A stretch of DNA of 64,000 nucleotides from the NCBI GenBank assembly GCA_044353505.1, contig JBILBU010000007.1, positions 10,309-74,308 on the forward strand, in the 5' to 3' direction. Of this stretch, positions 26,081 to 34,982 are shown in pieces. Position 1 is the stretch's first letter. Each line of letters opens with the position of its first letter. The position numbers and the translations under genes are program-made. Origin of the DNA: Pollutibacter sp044353505. GTDB taxonomy: Bacteria; Bacteroidota; Bacteroidia; Chitinophagales; Chitinophagaceae. The notes under the pieces are model-generated. The model searched no databases. It was given only the letters and a program-made list of their open reading frames with translations, and was not told the DNA's origin.

Positions 26081-27073
26081 ATGAAAGCGATTATACCTGT
26101 TGCAGGTACCGGAACAAAACTGCGACCCCATACCTACACACAACCAAAAGCATTGATCCCTCTCGCAGGTAAAACTGTGCTTAGCATCATCATCGACCAA
26201 CTGGTTGAAGCTGGTGTAAGAGATCTTGTGCTGGTTGTTGGATACCTGGGCGACAAAATCATGGATTATGCGAAATCTCATTATCCTGATCTAAACATCA
26301 CCATCATTCATCAGAATGAAAGAAAGGGTCTAGGGCATGCTATTTATTTGTGTAAGGAAGCAGTGGGAAACGAAGAGGCACTAATTGTATTGGGGGATAC
26401 CATTTGCGAATACAATGTTGCCGAGTTGCTTGATATGAAAGGTTCTGTGTTGTGCGTAAAGAAGGTAGACGATCCGCGTAACTTTGGTGTAGCGGAAACG
26501 GATGAGGAAGGAATTGTAACCCGACTGATCGAAAAGCCTCAGATTCCAAAAACCAATAATGCCTTGGTTGGGATCTATAAAATCACGGATAGTTCTTTGT
26601 TGTTCCAGTGTTTGGAGAAAATGGTTCACGCAGAAGGCGACGTGCATGAGGAGTTATCATTAACGCCGGCACTTGATTGCATGGTAAATTCAGGTACTGT
26701 TTTTTCTACCTTTAAAGTGTCAAATTGGTTCGATTGTGGACGAAAGGAAACATTGCTTGAGAGCAATGCCACGCTGCTGAAAAAATGGGGAAGTGCGGTA
26801 TCCGGACAAGAAGGGTTTGAAAATACAATCATCATTCCTCCGGTGAGCATTGCTCCAGGCTGCGAAATAAAAAATTCAATCATTGGTCCCAATGTGAGCA
26901 TTGGAGAAAATGCAATCATTCAATATTCGATTGTCAAAGACTCCATCGTAGGATCCTTTTCAAAACTATATGATGTAGTGCTGAACGATTCACTGATTGG
27001 CTGTGACACAGAAATCAAAGGCGAAACGCGCACACTCAATATTGGAGATAATACAGAGATTGATTTGGGTTAA
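26081..27073 (+). CDS. Sugar-phosphate nucleotidyltransferase with left-handed beta-helix tail
   Basis: 330 residues. The N-terminal half is a nucleotidyltransferase of the RmlA/GlmU type: AIIPVAGTGTKLRPHTYTQPKALIPLAGK at 3-31, GLGHAIYLCKEAV, a VLGDTI metal-binding Asp, and NWFDCGRKETLLESN. The C-terminal part (about 240-320) has hexapeptide-like turns: NTIIIPPVSIAPGCEIKNS, IIGPNVSIGENAIIQYSIVKD. It transfers a nucleotide to a sugar 1-phosphate, feeding cell-surface polymer synthesis. Whether the sugar is glucose, mannose or GlcNAc cannot be read. It converges on fumC with 22 bases between stops. Confidence 0.87.
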   Translation: MKAIIPVAGTGTKLRPHTYTQPKALIPLAGKTVLSIIIDQLVEAGVRDLVLVVGYLGDKIMDYAKSHYPDLNITIIHQNERKGLGHAIYLCKEAVGNEEALIVLGDTICEYNVAELLDMKGSVLCVKKVDDPRNFGVAETDEEGIVTRLIEKPQIPKTNNALVGIYKITDSSLLFQCLEKMVHAEGDVHEELSLTPALDCMVNSGTVFSTFKVSNWFDCGRKETLLESNATLLKKWGSAVSGQEGFENTIIIPPVSIAPGCEIKNSIIGPNVSIGENAIIQYSIVKDSIVGSFSKLYDVVLNDSLIGCDTEIKGETRTLNIGDNTEIDLG

Positions 27074-27095
27074 TTGACCATGTTTTCAGTTTTTC

Positions 27096-28493
27096 TCAGA
27101 TCTTCCCAACCATGTCAGAGGGTACAACCCAGGCATCAAATTCAGCTTCGCTGAGATAACCAAGCTTCACGGCCATTTCCTTCAAGGTGGTTCCTTCTTT
27201 ATGTGCTTTTTGCGCAATCTCTGCTGCCTTATAATATCCAATCTTGGTATTCAAGGCAGTCACAAGCATCAGTGAATTGTTGAGGTGCTTGTCGATGTTT
27301 TCATAAAGGGGCTCAATGCCTATTGCACACTTGTCGTTAAAGCTTACGCAGCCATCAGCAATCAATCTTGCACTGTGCAGAAAGTTGTAGATCATCATTG
27401 GCTTGAATACATTCAGTTCGAAGTGCCCTGTTGCTCCTCCAATATTGATGGCTACATCATTGCCCAACACTTGTGCTGCAATCATGGTGAGGGCTTCACA
27501 TTGGGTAGGATTAACTTTTCCGGGCATGATGGATGAACCGGGTTCATTGTCTGGGATATACAACTCTCCGATACCGCTTCTTGGTCCTGATGAAAGCATG
27601 CGAACATCATTCGCAATTTTCATCAGGCTAACAGCAATTGTTTTTATTGCTCCATGGGCTTCCACAATTGCATCGTGTGCGGCTAGTGCTTCAAATTTAT
27701 TTTCAGCTGTTACAAAAGGCAATCCAGTTAGTGCTGCAATATGTTTTGCAACATTCACGTCGTATTGCTCGGGAGTGTTTATTCCTGTTCCAACCGCCGT
27801 TCCTCCAAGCGCCAATTCAGACAGATGGGGTAGCGTATTTTTTATTGCTTTGATACCGTGGTTAAGCTGTGAAACATACCCACTAAACTCTTGTCCAAGG
27901 GTTAGGGGAGTTGCATCCATAAAATGGGTTCTTCCTATTTTCACTACATGCATGAAGGCCTTGCTTTTTGCAGCTAGGGTATCTCTTAATTTTTCAATTC
28001 CTGGTAAGGTTACTTCAACCAGCATTTTATACGCTGCGATATGCATCGCTGTTGGGAAGGTATCGTTTGAGGATTGTGATTTATTTACATCATCATTGGG
28101 GTGAAGAAACTTTTCCTTGTCGGTTAGTGAGCCACCCTGCTTTACATGGCCTCTGTAAGCAACAACTTCGTTCACATTCATGTTGCTTTGTGTTCCACTC
28201 CCAGTTTGCCATACCACCAATGGGAAATATTCGTCTAGTTTTCCTTCAAGAATTTCATCGCAAACCTGACCAATAAGTATTGACTTTTCTTTTGACAAAA
28301 CACCTGCTTCACAGTTGGTGATAGCTGCTGCTTTTTTCAAGTAGGCAAATGCGCGTATGATTTCCTTTGGCATCCTATTGATGTCTTGGGCTATTTTGAA
28401 ATTGTCGATGCTGCGTTGTGTTTGTGCTCCAAACATTGCATCAATAGGAACCTTTACTTCTCCCATTGTATCTTTCTCTATTCTATATTCCAT
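27096..28493 (-). CDS. fumC: Class II fumarate hydratase
   Basis: 465 residues. FumC hydrates fumarate to malate in the TCA cycle without an iron-sulfur cluster. Signatures are TGSGTQSNMNVNEV, KIGRTHFMDATPLTLGQEFSGY, the mobile catalytic loop GSSIMPGKVNPTQCEA, and the ALAAHDAIVEAHGAIK segment. It is the third gene in a minus-strand series after gltX and the B12-binding protein gene, 65 bases after the latter, so it may have its own promoter. Confidence 0.97.
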   Translation of the reverse strand: MEYRIEKDTMGEVKVPIDAMFGAQTQRSIDNFKIAQDINRMPKEIIRAFAYLKKAAAITNCEAGVLSKEKSILIGQVCDEILEGKLDEYFPLVVWQTGSGTQSNMNVNEVVAYRGHVKQGGSLTDKEKFLHPNDDVNKSQSSNDTFPTAMHIAAYKMLVEVTLPGIEKLRDTLAAKSKAFMHVVKIGRTHFMDATPLTLGQEFSGYVSQLNHGIKAIKNTLPHLSELALGGTAVGTGINTPEQYDVNVAKHIAALTGLPFVTAENKFEALAAHDAIVEAHGAIKTIAVSLMKIANDVRMLSSGPRSGIGELYIPDNEPGSSIMPGKVNPTQCEALTMIAAQVLGNDVAINIGGATGHFELNVFKPMMIYNFLHSARLIADGCVSFNDKCAIGIEPLYENIDKHLNNSLMLVTALNTKIGYYKAAEIAQKAHKEGTTLKEMAVKLGYLSEAEFDAWVVPSDMVGKI

Positions 28494-28558
28494 ATGCTGA
28501 TTTTAAAATTTAAATTTAGGTATTCTTCAGGCTTGATCTGCATGATTAGGGTGATAGT

Positions 28559-28981
28559 TTAAAACGACCTGTTCTGACTTACCCATGCTTTGATGTATGC
28601 AGCAATTTCAATGGAGGGCGTTCCAGGGGGAAACAATTTTCCTACGCCCATGTCCGCAAGCAACGCTCTATCGTCTTCAGGAATGATTCCGCCACCAGTC
28701 AACAATACATCATCCATTTTCTTTTCTTTCATCAGGTTGATGATTCTTGGGAAAACAGTCATGTGTGCACCGGAAAGAATACTCACGCCGATGGCATCAA
28801 CATCTTCCTGCAATGCAGTTTCCACAACCATCTCAGGGGTTTGTCTCAACCCGGTGTAGATGATTTCCATTCCGGCATCCCTGAGTGAAGTGGCAATAAC
28901 CTTTGCTCCTCTGTCGTGACCGTCGAGTCCAACTTTTGCAATGAGAACCCTGAGTGGTCTTGATTTTTTGCTGGTATCCAT
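28559..28981 (-). CDS. Stand-alone cobalamin-binding domain protein (methylmalonyl-CoA mutase small-subunit type)
   Basis: 140 residues, almost only one B12-binding Rossmann-like domain. The cobalamin ligand motif is VGLDGHDRGAKV (D-x-H-x-x-G, residues about 17-28), and the later SILSGAHMT and LTGGGIIPEDD loops match the C-terminal domain of methylmalonyl-CoA mutases. In most bacteria this domain is fused to the catalytic barrel. Separate small subunits occur in archaeal MCM and in 2-hydroxyisobutyryl-CoA mutase (HcmB). No catalytic subunit gene is in this window. It lies 14 bases after gltX on the same strand. Confidence 0.9.
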   Translation of the reverse strand: MDTSKKSRPLRVLIAKVGLDGHDRGAKVIATSLRDAGMEIIYTGLRQTPEMVVETALQEDVDAIGVSILSGAHMTVFPRIINLMKEKKMDDVLLTGGGIIPEDDRALLADMGVGKLFPPGTPSIEIAAYIKAWVSQNRSF

Positions 28982-28995
28982 CTGCAGTGGTTTAG

Positions 28996-30528
28996 TTATG
29001 CGTTCAATAGTGCAAGGCTGTTGTCAATTCTGCGTAAGGTAGATGCTTTCCCAATTCTAGCGGCAATTTCAAATACAGGGGGACCAAATTTTGCTCCAAC
29101 CAGCATGATGCGGAAGGGGAGTTGTAGTTCTCCTGGTTTGATTCCTGCTTTTTCTGCGGCCTCCTTAAATGATTGCTCAATGGTTGCCGTGCTCCAATCT
29201 GTTAGCCCCTCCAATCCTGTCTTCCAGCTGATGAAAAACGCATGTTTACTATCATTCCACTTTGGGGAAATAGAATCTGTGTCTATAGTTATTGGGTCGA
29301 TGAAGAAGTAAGCCAGTTGTGTGTGAAAATCAGTTAAGAGCACACATCTTTCTTGCACTATTGGAATAAGTTCACTCAATAAAGCTGATGATGCTTGTAT
29401 CTTATTTTCAGTTAGAACTTGTTCAACCAGCGGAAGCAGGCGATCAATCTTGCTGCGTTTTATCCATTCGTGGTTAAACCATTTCGCTTTCTCAAAATCA
29501 AATTTTGCTCCTCCTTTATGGATGCGCTCTACTGAAAACTTTTCTACAAGTGAATTCAAGTCAAATATTTCTTCACCACTGCCATCATTCCATCCCAACA
29601 TGGCAAGCATATTGATAAATGCTTCAGGTAGGAATCCCAATTCTTTAAACCCTTTCGTGATTTCTCCTGTTTTTGGATCTGTCCAGTCCATCGCAAACAC
29701 GGGAAATCCGAGCCTGTCCCCATCTCTTTTGCTGAGTTTACCCTGTCCGTCTGGCTTTAAAATCAGTGGGAGATGCGCCCACTGGGGCATCTCATTTATC
29801 CATCCAAGATATTGCCAGAGCAACACATGCACGGGAGCCGAGGGAAGCCATTCTTCTCCCCTAAACGCATGGCTGATCTTCATCTCAAAGTCATCCACAA
29901 CCACAGCGAGGTGATAGGTGGGCATGCCGTCGCCTTTCAACAGCACCTTATCGTCTACTTGATCCGTATTGAAGGTCACTTCCCCGCGAATCATATCATG
30001 CAGTGTAACATCGGTTGAAGTAGGCATCTTGATGCGAATAACATGGGGCTCTTTGTTTGTTAGTCGCTGTTGAACTTCTGCGCTGCTTAGCGTCAGTGAG
30101 TTGTTCATCTTTTCACGAATCTTGCTATCGTATTGTGGAGATGGATTGGCTTCACTCTTGTAATGCTCTCGCATTTTTTCCAATTCAGCTGGTGTATCAA
30201 AGGCATAATAGGCAAATCCTTTTTCAATAAGCTCTTCGGCATACTTACGGTACCTGCTTTTTCTCTCGCTTTGTCGGTATGGTCCGAAATCACCTCCTGT
30301 ACTCGGACTCTCATCAGGCGTAATGCCGCACCATTCAAGGCAGTTTTCAATATATTGCTCTGCGCCTTCTACAAACCTGTTTTGGTCAGTGTCCTCTACC
30401 CTGAGAATGAATTTTCCGTTATGGTGTTTGGCAAATAGGTAGTTGAATAGGGCTGTCCTTACTCCACCAAGATGAAGGCCTCCGGTCGGACTAGGCGCAA
30501 ATCGGACACGTATGCTTTTTGCTGTCAT
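28996..30528 (-). CDS. gltX: Glutamate-tRNA ligase
   Basis: 510 residues. GluRS attaches glutamate to tRNA-Glu. The class I HIGH motif appears as RFAPSPTGGLHLGGVRTALFNYL, and the second motif is KLSKRDGDRLGFPV. FRGEEWLPSAPVHVLLWQYLGW and the C-terminal all-helical anticodon-binding part are present. It is the first gene of a minus-strand series with the B12-binding protein gene and fumC. A TATCTTTG -7 element lies 4 bases upstream of the ATG, so the mRNA is probably leaderless. Confidence 0.97.
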   Translation of the reverse strand: MTAKSIRVRFAPSPTGGLHLGGVRTALFNYLFAKHHNGKFILRVEDTDQNRFVEGAEQYIENCLEWCGITPDESPSTGGDFGPYRQSERKSRYRKYAEELIEKGFAYYAFDTPAELEKMREHYKSEANPSPQYDSKIREKMNNSLTLSSAEVQQRLTNKEPHVIRIKMPTSTDVTLHDMIRGEVTFNTDQVDDKVLLKGDGMPTYHLAVVVDDFEMKISHAFRGEEWLPSAPVHVLLWQYLGWINEMPQWAHLPLILKPDGQGKLSKRDGDRLGFPVFAMDWTDPKTGEITKGFKELGFLPEAFINMLAMLGWNDGSGEEIFDLNSLVEKFSVERIHKGGAKFDFEKAKWFNHEWIKRSKIDRLLPLVEQVLTENKIQASSALLSELIPIVQERCVLLTDFHTQLAYFFIDPITIDTDSISPKWNDSKHAFFISWKTGLEGLTDWSTATIEQSFKEAAEKAGIKPGELQLPFRIMLVGAKFGPPVFEIAARIGKASTLRRIDNSLALLNA

Positions 30529-30532
30529 CCCG

Positions 30533-30540
30533 CAAAGATA
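30533..30540 (-). promoter_or_regulatory. -7 element TATCTTTG of gltX, near-leaderless
   Basis: Exact TAnnTTTG match on the minus strand ending 4 bases before the gltX ATG at 30528. A TATG (one base off the -33 TTTG) lies 18 bases further upstream. Confidence 0.55.
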
Positions 30541-30633
30541 AGCAGTATGGGCGCATTACATACTGATAAATGCAAATGACTTCCCGTTTCCGAGAAGCCA
30601 TTTTGTATACCAATCAATTCTAATATATGGATA

Positions 30634-32241
30634 CTATTTGTTCATAAATCTCTCCACCCTTTCCTCATGCTGGGTTACGAGCTTTAGGTTATATATTCCT
30701 GTAGGATAGTTTCTGATGTCAATTAATTTTGTTCCTGCAGAGGCCTTACCTATTTGAATTACCCTGCCATTGATATCTACTACTTTATAGTCATACGGCT
30801 CTGTCGCATTTACGATTACAGGGTGTTGCGCTTGCTTGATTACCTTAAATATCCCTGTGGTCTCAGTGGCTTCAATTTTAATTGTATTGGTGAATCTTAT
30901 GCTTCCGTTCTTTTCAATGATCTTAAGTTTGTACGCATATACTCCAGGGCTCTTAATGCCGTGAATGTAGCTTGTGGTATTGATATCAGGTCTTGCGAGT
31001 TCTTTAAATTCACCTTCTTCTATTGAATAAAGCACAGTGATTGCTTCGCCTGGTTTCGCTATCCCATTCATCCAATTGATTTTGTTTCCTTCCCTAATTT
31101 TTGTTCCGCTCAATATGTTCTGGATTGCATATGAATTCGATGGCAGAGTTGAGATATTTGTTACTCCGCTGTAATTGCCTTTCATTGTATATGAACCCAG
31201 ACTACCATAGTCATTCTCTGTATTGAGGTTTCCTGTGCCATCCACAATCACGTAGTAGGTTCCACTGTTCAACGTGGTATCAATGTGGATGTTCAAAGAA
31301 TCTTCAACATCATATATTCTGATGATTGTACCTTTTGAATCTTGCAGTTCAATCTTAATGTCAAGGTTGGCTCCAGAATAATTTTTGCCAATACTGTATG
31401 GCTCAACATTCAATATAAATGTACCTCGTTGTGTAAGGTCAAACCTGAAAATATCCCTGTCACTCGATGTGGTAATCACCCCAGATTGTTCAATGATATT
31501 ATCAGCAACATTTACAACAAACGAATTTGTATACAGGTCACTCACATCATCTGGTCTGTACCCAAATCCATTGTTGGTTGTGATGATGCTGAGGTTATCT
31601 TGTTTGTTGCTGCAACCACTGGCAGTTGGTCCAAAATTCCACTGTGTAAGTGTTCTGGTAGATACACTGCCCATGATTGGTCCCCATGAAGTAACACCAG
31701 TTCCTGTACCTGTATTGTAAGAACTCACAAGCGTGCACGTAGGCGCAAATTCTGCTTGGTGGTTAAGTCCCATGGTATGTCCACTTTCATGAGATATTGC
31801 TTCAGCTATTTTTCTTGGATTGTTCGTGAGCCTGTCGCTAAATACAAAACATGGCGTGTCGTCGCCCCAAACGAATGAAGTAAGGTAGGATACACCTGGT
31901 GCAGAAGGATACCAAGCGCTTGTTGGGGTAATCACCACGCGCATTCTTTGATCTATTGGTGCAGCAAGAAATTTTGCCAGCTCAGTCGTTATATTGATAT
32001 TGAACGGCCTGAAATCTTCTGATACCCTGTTGAATGCTTCAGTGATCTGATCATCAGACATCATGGCTGGTGTGCAATTAAAAGGTGTTCCAAAATTCCA
32101 TATTGAATTTGAAACATCATGACCATCAAAATCAAGGTAGATAGTTGCAGCTGCAGTAGGATAGCTATTGAGTGTTGGTGTTGCCATTGCGCCTGAGCAA
32201 ACCAAAATAGCCATCAATAATTTAAGGAGTAACTTTTTCAT
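30634..32241 (-). CDS. Secreted zinc metalloprotease with T9SS sorting domain
   Basis: 535 residues. A signal peptide (LLLKLLMAILVCSGAMA) leads to a metalloprotease domain with the zinc motif HESGHTMGLNH at 151-161, of the metzincin form HExxHxxGxxH. FGPTASGCSNKQDNLSII follows. A PPC-like beta domain (about 245-355, DRDIFRFDLTQRGTFILNVEPY) and an Fn3-like segment (about 375-455) come next. The last 75 residues (YKVVDINGRVIQIGK, NYPTGIYNLKLV) match the type A C-terminal sorting domain of the type IX secretion system, so the protein is expected at the cell surface or outside. The peptide substrate is unknown. It precedes gltX on the same strand but is probably a separate unit. Confidence 0.92.
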   Translation of the reverse strand: MKKLLLKLLMAILVCSGAMATPTLNSYPTAAATIYLDFDGHDVSNSIWNFGTPFNCTPAMMSDDQITEAFNRVSEDFRPFNINITTELAKFLAAPIDQRMRVVITPTSAWYPSAPGVSYLTSFVWGDDTPCFVFSDRLTNNPRKIAEAISHESGHTMGLNHQAEFAPTCTLVSSYNTGTGTGVTSWGPIMGSVSTRTLTQWNFGPTASGCSNKQDNLSIITTNNGFGYRPDDVSDLYTNSFVVNVADNIIEQSGVITTSSDRDIFRFDLTQRGTFILNVEPYSIGKNYSGANLDIKIELQDSKGTIIRIYDVEDSLNIHIDTTLNSGTYYVIVDGTGNLNTENDYGSLGSYTMKGNYSGVTNISTLPSNSYAIQNILSGTKIREGNKINWMNGIAKPGEAITVLYSIEEGEFKELARPDINTTSYIHGIKSPGVYAYKLKIIEKNGSIRFTNTIKIEATETTGIFKVIKQAQHPVIVNATEPYDYKVVDINGRVIQIGKASAGTKLIDIRNYPTGIYNLKLVTQHEERVERFMNK

Positions 32242-32268
32242 CGTGTTGTATTTGGATGTTAACCGGGG

Positions 32269-32697
32269 TTAATCAATTATCGTTTCCCTGAGATCAATTT
32301 TTTTAATGGTATTGTTTCCTGCTAAGTCGCCTTTTATTTCAAGGCCATCTATATATCCTCTTCCCATCATTCGGCCAACATATTTTTGTTGGTTGTTCTT
32401 GTCGGTACTTTTAGAGACAAATAATTTTGCCTTGCTGTAGTTGGTGCTCTCAATAATTACTGTCTGTAGGTTGTCGTAAACTTTTTGATTTGATTTGATG
32501 ATGCCCGTAACCCTAAAGCCATCAGTAAATCTGATGTCTACTGATGAACCTGGGTGTTGATTGAACAGTCCATCTATTGTACCCGCTTTAAACTTGCTTG
32601 TTTCAGGCAGTGCAGCAAACATTTTCTGTGCACCCGCGCTAGTAAACGACATTGCGAGTAGCACGTTAAATAAGATTGATTGAATCGACTTTTTCAT
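32269..32697 (-). CDS. Secreted protein of unknown function
   Basis: 142 residues, not recognised. A signal peptide (SIQSILFNVLLAMSFTSAGAQ) is clear. The mature part is short and basic, with strands such as SSVDIRFTDGFRVTGIIKS, TVIIESTNYSKAKLFVSKS and KKIDLRETIID, and a NNQQKYVGRMMGRGYIDGLEIKG loop. It lies 27 bases upstream of the T9SS metalloprotease on the same strand and is probably cotranscribed with it. It might be a partner or inhibitor of the protease, but nothing in the sequence proves that. Confidence 0.75.
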   Translation of the reverse strand: MKKSIQSILFNVLLAMSFTSAGAQKMFAALPETSKFKAGTIDGLFNQHPGSSVDIRFTDGFRVTGIIKSNQKVYDNLQTVIIESTNYSKAKLFVSKSTDKNNQQKYVGRMMGRGYIDGLEIKGDLAGNNTIKKIDLRETIID

Positions 32698-32779
32698 ACA
32701 CTGGAGTTGAGTAGTTCCAGCATGAAACGGCAGGTATTGTGTGAATATTATATTTATCGTATATATTCAAACAGATCGG

Positions 32780-32825
32780 GTACTAGTACCTAAAACCGCT
32801 AAGTACTAGTACCTAAAACCGCTAA
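32780..32825. repeat. Two tandem 23-base repeats containing a palindrome
   Basis: Copies at 32780-32802 and 32803-32825 are identical. Each contains the palindrome GTACTAGTAC. In the first copy the palindrome extends to 12 bases (GGTACTAGTACC, 32779-32790). They lie in the 167-base gap upstream of the 142-residue secreted protein gene. They could be an operator for a dimeric regulator or a minor repeat. Confidence 0.7.
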
Positions 32826-32839
32826 ATTGAATGTTGCGG

Positions 32840-32861
32840 AAAATACGCAAAGGGCTGCGTA
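32840..32861 (-). terminator. Terminator of the CoA-binding protein gene
   Basis: A 6-base stem TACGCA (32844-32849 with 32856-32861) is followed on the minus strand by TTTT, just 3 bases past the stop codon. Short but well placed. Confidence 0.55.
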
Positions 32862-32864
32862 GTT

Positions 32865-33230
32865 TTAGTAAGTGCCCGCGCTGAGCATCACCAAAGTGCA
32901 TGCTTCAATGGCTTCAATACCCTCAGCATTTAGTTTTTTTGCGAAGGAAGGATGCTCCGCTCCTGGGTTGAAAATGACCCTTTGGGGGTGGAGGGAGATG
33001 ATATAGTCTTCGTAGAGCTCCTGTTTTGCAGGATTGAGGTAGAGTGTAACGGTATGGATATTTTTAAAGGGGGTTGGGTTTGGACTGACGATAACCGTAC
33101 CAATGCGGAACTCATCTCTGCCAATGGCCTCAACCTCATGGCCTTGCTGCAAGAGCTTTTTTACTGCAAGATGGCTATACTGCTCAGGATTGGCAGAGGC
33201 ACCGAGGACAAGTGTTTTTTTGTTGTTCAT
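32865..33230 (-). CDS. CoA-binding domain protein (YccU type)
   Basis: 121 residues from the ATG at 33230. The frame is open upstream to 33263, but that stretch runs into the terminator of the E2 gene, and the family start KKTLVLGASANPEQYSHLAVKKLL begins here. The fold is a Rossmann-like CoA-binding domain: GHEVEAIGRD, VTLYLNPAKQ, RVIFNPGAEHPSFAKKLNAEGIE and ACTLVML. Stand-alone members of this family bind CoA in structures, but their cellular role is not established. Confidence 0.87.
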   Translation of the reverse strand: MNNKKTLVLGASANPEQYSHLAVKKLLQQGHEVEAIGRDEFRIGTVIVSPNPTPFKNIHTVTLYLNPAKQELYEDYIISLHPQRVIFNPGAEHPSFAKKLNAEGIEAIEACTLVMLSAGTY

Positions 33231-33247
33231 GGCTTTATTGCATCTAT

Positions 33248-33273
33248 AAAAAAAGCCGGACAAAGCCGGCTTT
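33248..33273 (-). terminator. Rho-independent terminator of the pyruvate dehydrogenase E2 gene
   Basis: An 8-base stem (33252-33259 with 33266-33273, AAAGCCGG) is followed on the minus strand by a run of seven T (33248-33254). It lies 18 bases past the stop of the E2 gene. Confidence 0.85.
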
Positions 33274-33290
33274 AAGATAAAAAGTTATGG

Positions 33291-34877
33291 TCAGACCAGC
33301 ATCGCCAATGGGTTCTCCATGTATTTTTTTAGGGTTTGCAAGAACGAAGCACCAACTGCACCGTCTACACTCCTGTGGTCGCAACTGAGGGTTACTTTCA
33401 TGACCTGGGTGGTGGTAAATCCTTCTCCTTTTTTGATGACCACTTCCTTAATTCTTCCAACTGCAAGAATACAGCTATCTGGAGGATTGATGATTGCGGT
33501 GAATTCATCAATGTCCATCATGCCTAGATTCGAAATGGTAAAGGTATTGCCCGTGAAATCCTGTGGTTGTATTTTCTTGTTTCTTGCTTTATCGTAAAGG
33601 TCTTTCGATTCTGCAGCAATTTGTGATAAACTTTTCTGATCGGCAAATCGCAATACCGGAACAATCAATCCCTCTGGAAGCGCGATAGCAGAACCAATAT
33701 GAACGTGGCTGTATGTTCTGATGAAATCACCCATCCAACTGCTGTTCACTGCAGGGTGTTTTTTTAATGCAAGTGCAGAAGCCTTAATTAATATGTCTTG
33801 GAAAGAGATCTTGGTTGGACTGAACTCGTTCAACTGCGTTCTTGCAATGATGACATTGTCCATGTTGATTTCCATGGTCAAGTAAAAATGCGGGGCAGTA
33901 AACATGCTCTCGCCCAATCTGCGGGCAATTGTTTTGCGCATGGATGTGAGTATGGTATCGCTATATCCTTCCTGTCCTGCTATAAAAGTTGGTGATGCTG
34001 ATGAAGCAACAGCACCCTTGAAATCATCAACGTCTTTTTTAATCACACGACCGCCATCGCCGGAGCCAGGAATTTGACCAATGTCAATTCCCTTGTCTTT
34101 AGCGAGCGCCTTAGCCAATGGAGAAGCTTTGATTCTTCCATCGGATGAACTGTGTTCTGTTGAAGCTGCTGCTACAGGCATTGTTGCTGCTGAAGCTGGG
34201 GCAGCTGCCTGTGCCGATGGAGCTGCAACTGATGCAGGTGCATTCAGGGTTGGCAACAATGCTGAAATATCTGTTCCGGCCTTGCCGATAATTGCAATGA
34301 CGTCGTTTACTTGAGCAGATTCTCCTTCTGCTACACCTATATGAAGTAAGGTGCCATCGGTATATCCTACCACTTCCATGGTTGCTTTGTCTGTTTCAAC
34401 GTCGGCCAGGGTATCATCACTCTTTACCAGATCTCCAACCTTTTTATTCCACTGAACGATTTTACCAGAGGTCATGGTATCACTGAGCAGCGGCATCCTG
34501 ATCACCGCAACACCCAATTGCTCAGGAGTTATGGAAGGAGCTGCATTTGCTAGAGGTGCTGAAGGTTGAGGAGCAGGGGCAGCAGCAACTGTTGCTGGCG
34601 CTGCGCTTGCTTCGGCAAGGTATGCGCTGATGTCTTCTCCTTTTTTACCGACAATTGCTATGATTTCATTGATTTTCGCTGCTTCGCCTTCCTTTACTCC
34701 TATATAGAGCAGGGTGCCGTCAGCATATCCTACCACTTCCATGGTAGCCTTATCGGTTTCAACATCGGCTAGTGAGTCATCACTTTTGACGGTGTCGCCA
34801 ACTGCTTTATTCCATTTTACGATCTTACCCTCGGTCATCGTATCGCTGAGGAGGGGCATTCTGATCACTTCGGCCAT
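33291..34877 (-). CDS. pdhC: Pyruvate dehydrogenase complex E2 (dihydrolipoamide acetyltransferase) with two lipoyl domains
   Basis: 528 residues from the ATG at 34877. The upstream-open frame to 34919 lacks family similarity. Two nearly identical lipoyl domains carry the target lysines K43 and K164, each in VETDKATMEVVGY. Ala/Pro-rich linkers separate them. A peripheral subunit-binding domain follows (IKASPLAKALAKDKGIDIGQIPGSGDGGRVIKKDV, about 249-283), then the catalytic domain ending with CDHRSVDGAVGASFL, which holds the active-site His. The complex makes acetyl-CoA from pyruvate. E1 and E3 genes are not in this window, so the gene stands apart here. Confidence 0.95.
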   Translation of the reverse strand: MAEVIRMPLLSDTMTEGKIVKWNKAVGDTVKSDDSLADVETDKATMEVVGYADGTLLYIGVKEGEAAKINEIIAIVGKKGEDISAYLAEASAAPATVAAAPAPQPSAPLANAAPSITPEQLGVAVIRMPLLSDTMTSGKIVQWNKKVGDLVKSDDTLADVETDKATMEVVGYTDGTLLHIGVAEGESAQVNDVIAIIGKAGTDISALLPTLNAPASVAAPSAQAAAPASAATMPVAAASTEHSSSDGRIKASPLAKALAKDKGIDIGQIPGSGDGGRVIKKDVDDFKGAVASSASPTFIAGQEGYSDTILTSMRKTIARRLGESMFTAPHFYLTMEINMDNVIIARTQLNEFSPTKISFQDILIKASALALKKHPAVNSSWMGDFIRTYSHVHIGSAIALPEGLIVPVLRFADQKSLSQIAAESKDLYDKARNKKIQPQDFTGNTFTISNLGMMDIDEFTAIINPPDSCILAVGRIKEVVIKKGEGFTTTQVMKVTLSCDHRSVDGAVGASFLQTLKKYMENPLAMLV

Positions 34878-34916
34878 AACCCTGATTGCATTTTGGTTAT
34901 TAATAATTATGAAGTC

Positions 34917-34924
34917 CAAAATTA
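34917..34924 (-). promoter_or_regulatory. -7 element TAATTTTG of the E2 gene
   Basis: Exact TAnnTTTG match on the minus strand, 39 bases upstream of the ATG at 34877. This supports the 34877 start over 34919. Confidence 0.5.
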
Positions 34925-34982
34925 CATTAAAATAGGCAAATGAGGTGGTTGGTGAATAAAGATTTGGGTATCCGGCAAATCA

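Noticed and set aside
33231..33263. N-terminal extension of the CoA-binding protein
   Set aside because: It reads through the terminator hairpin of the E2 gene and adds residues outside the domain.
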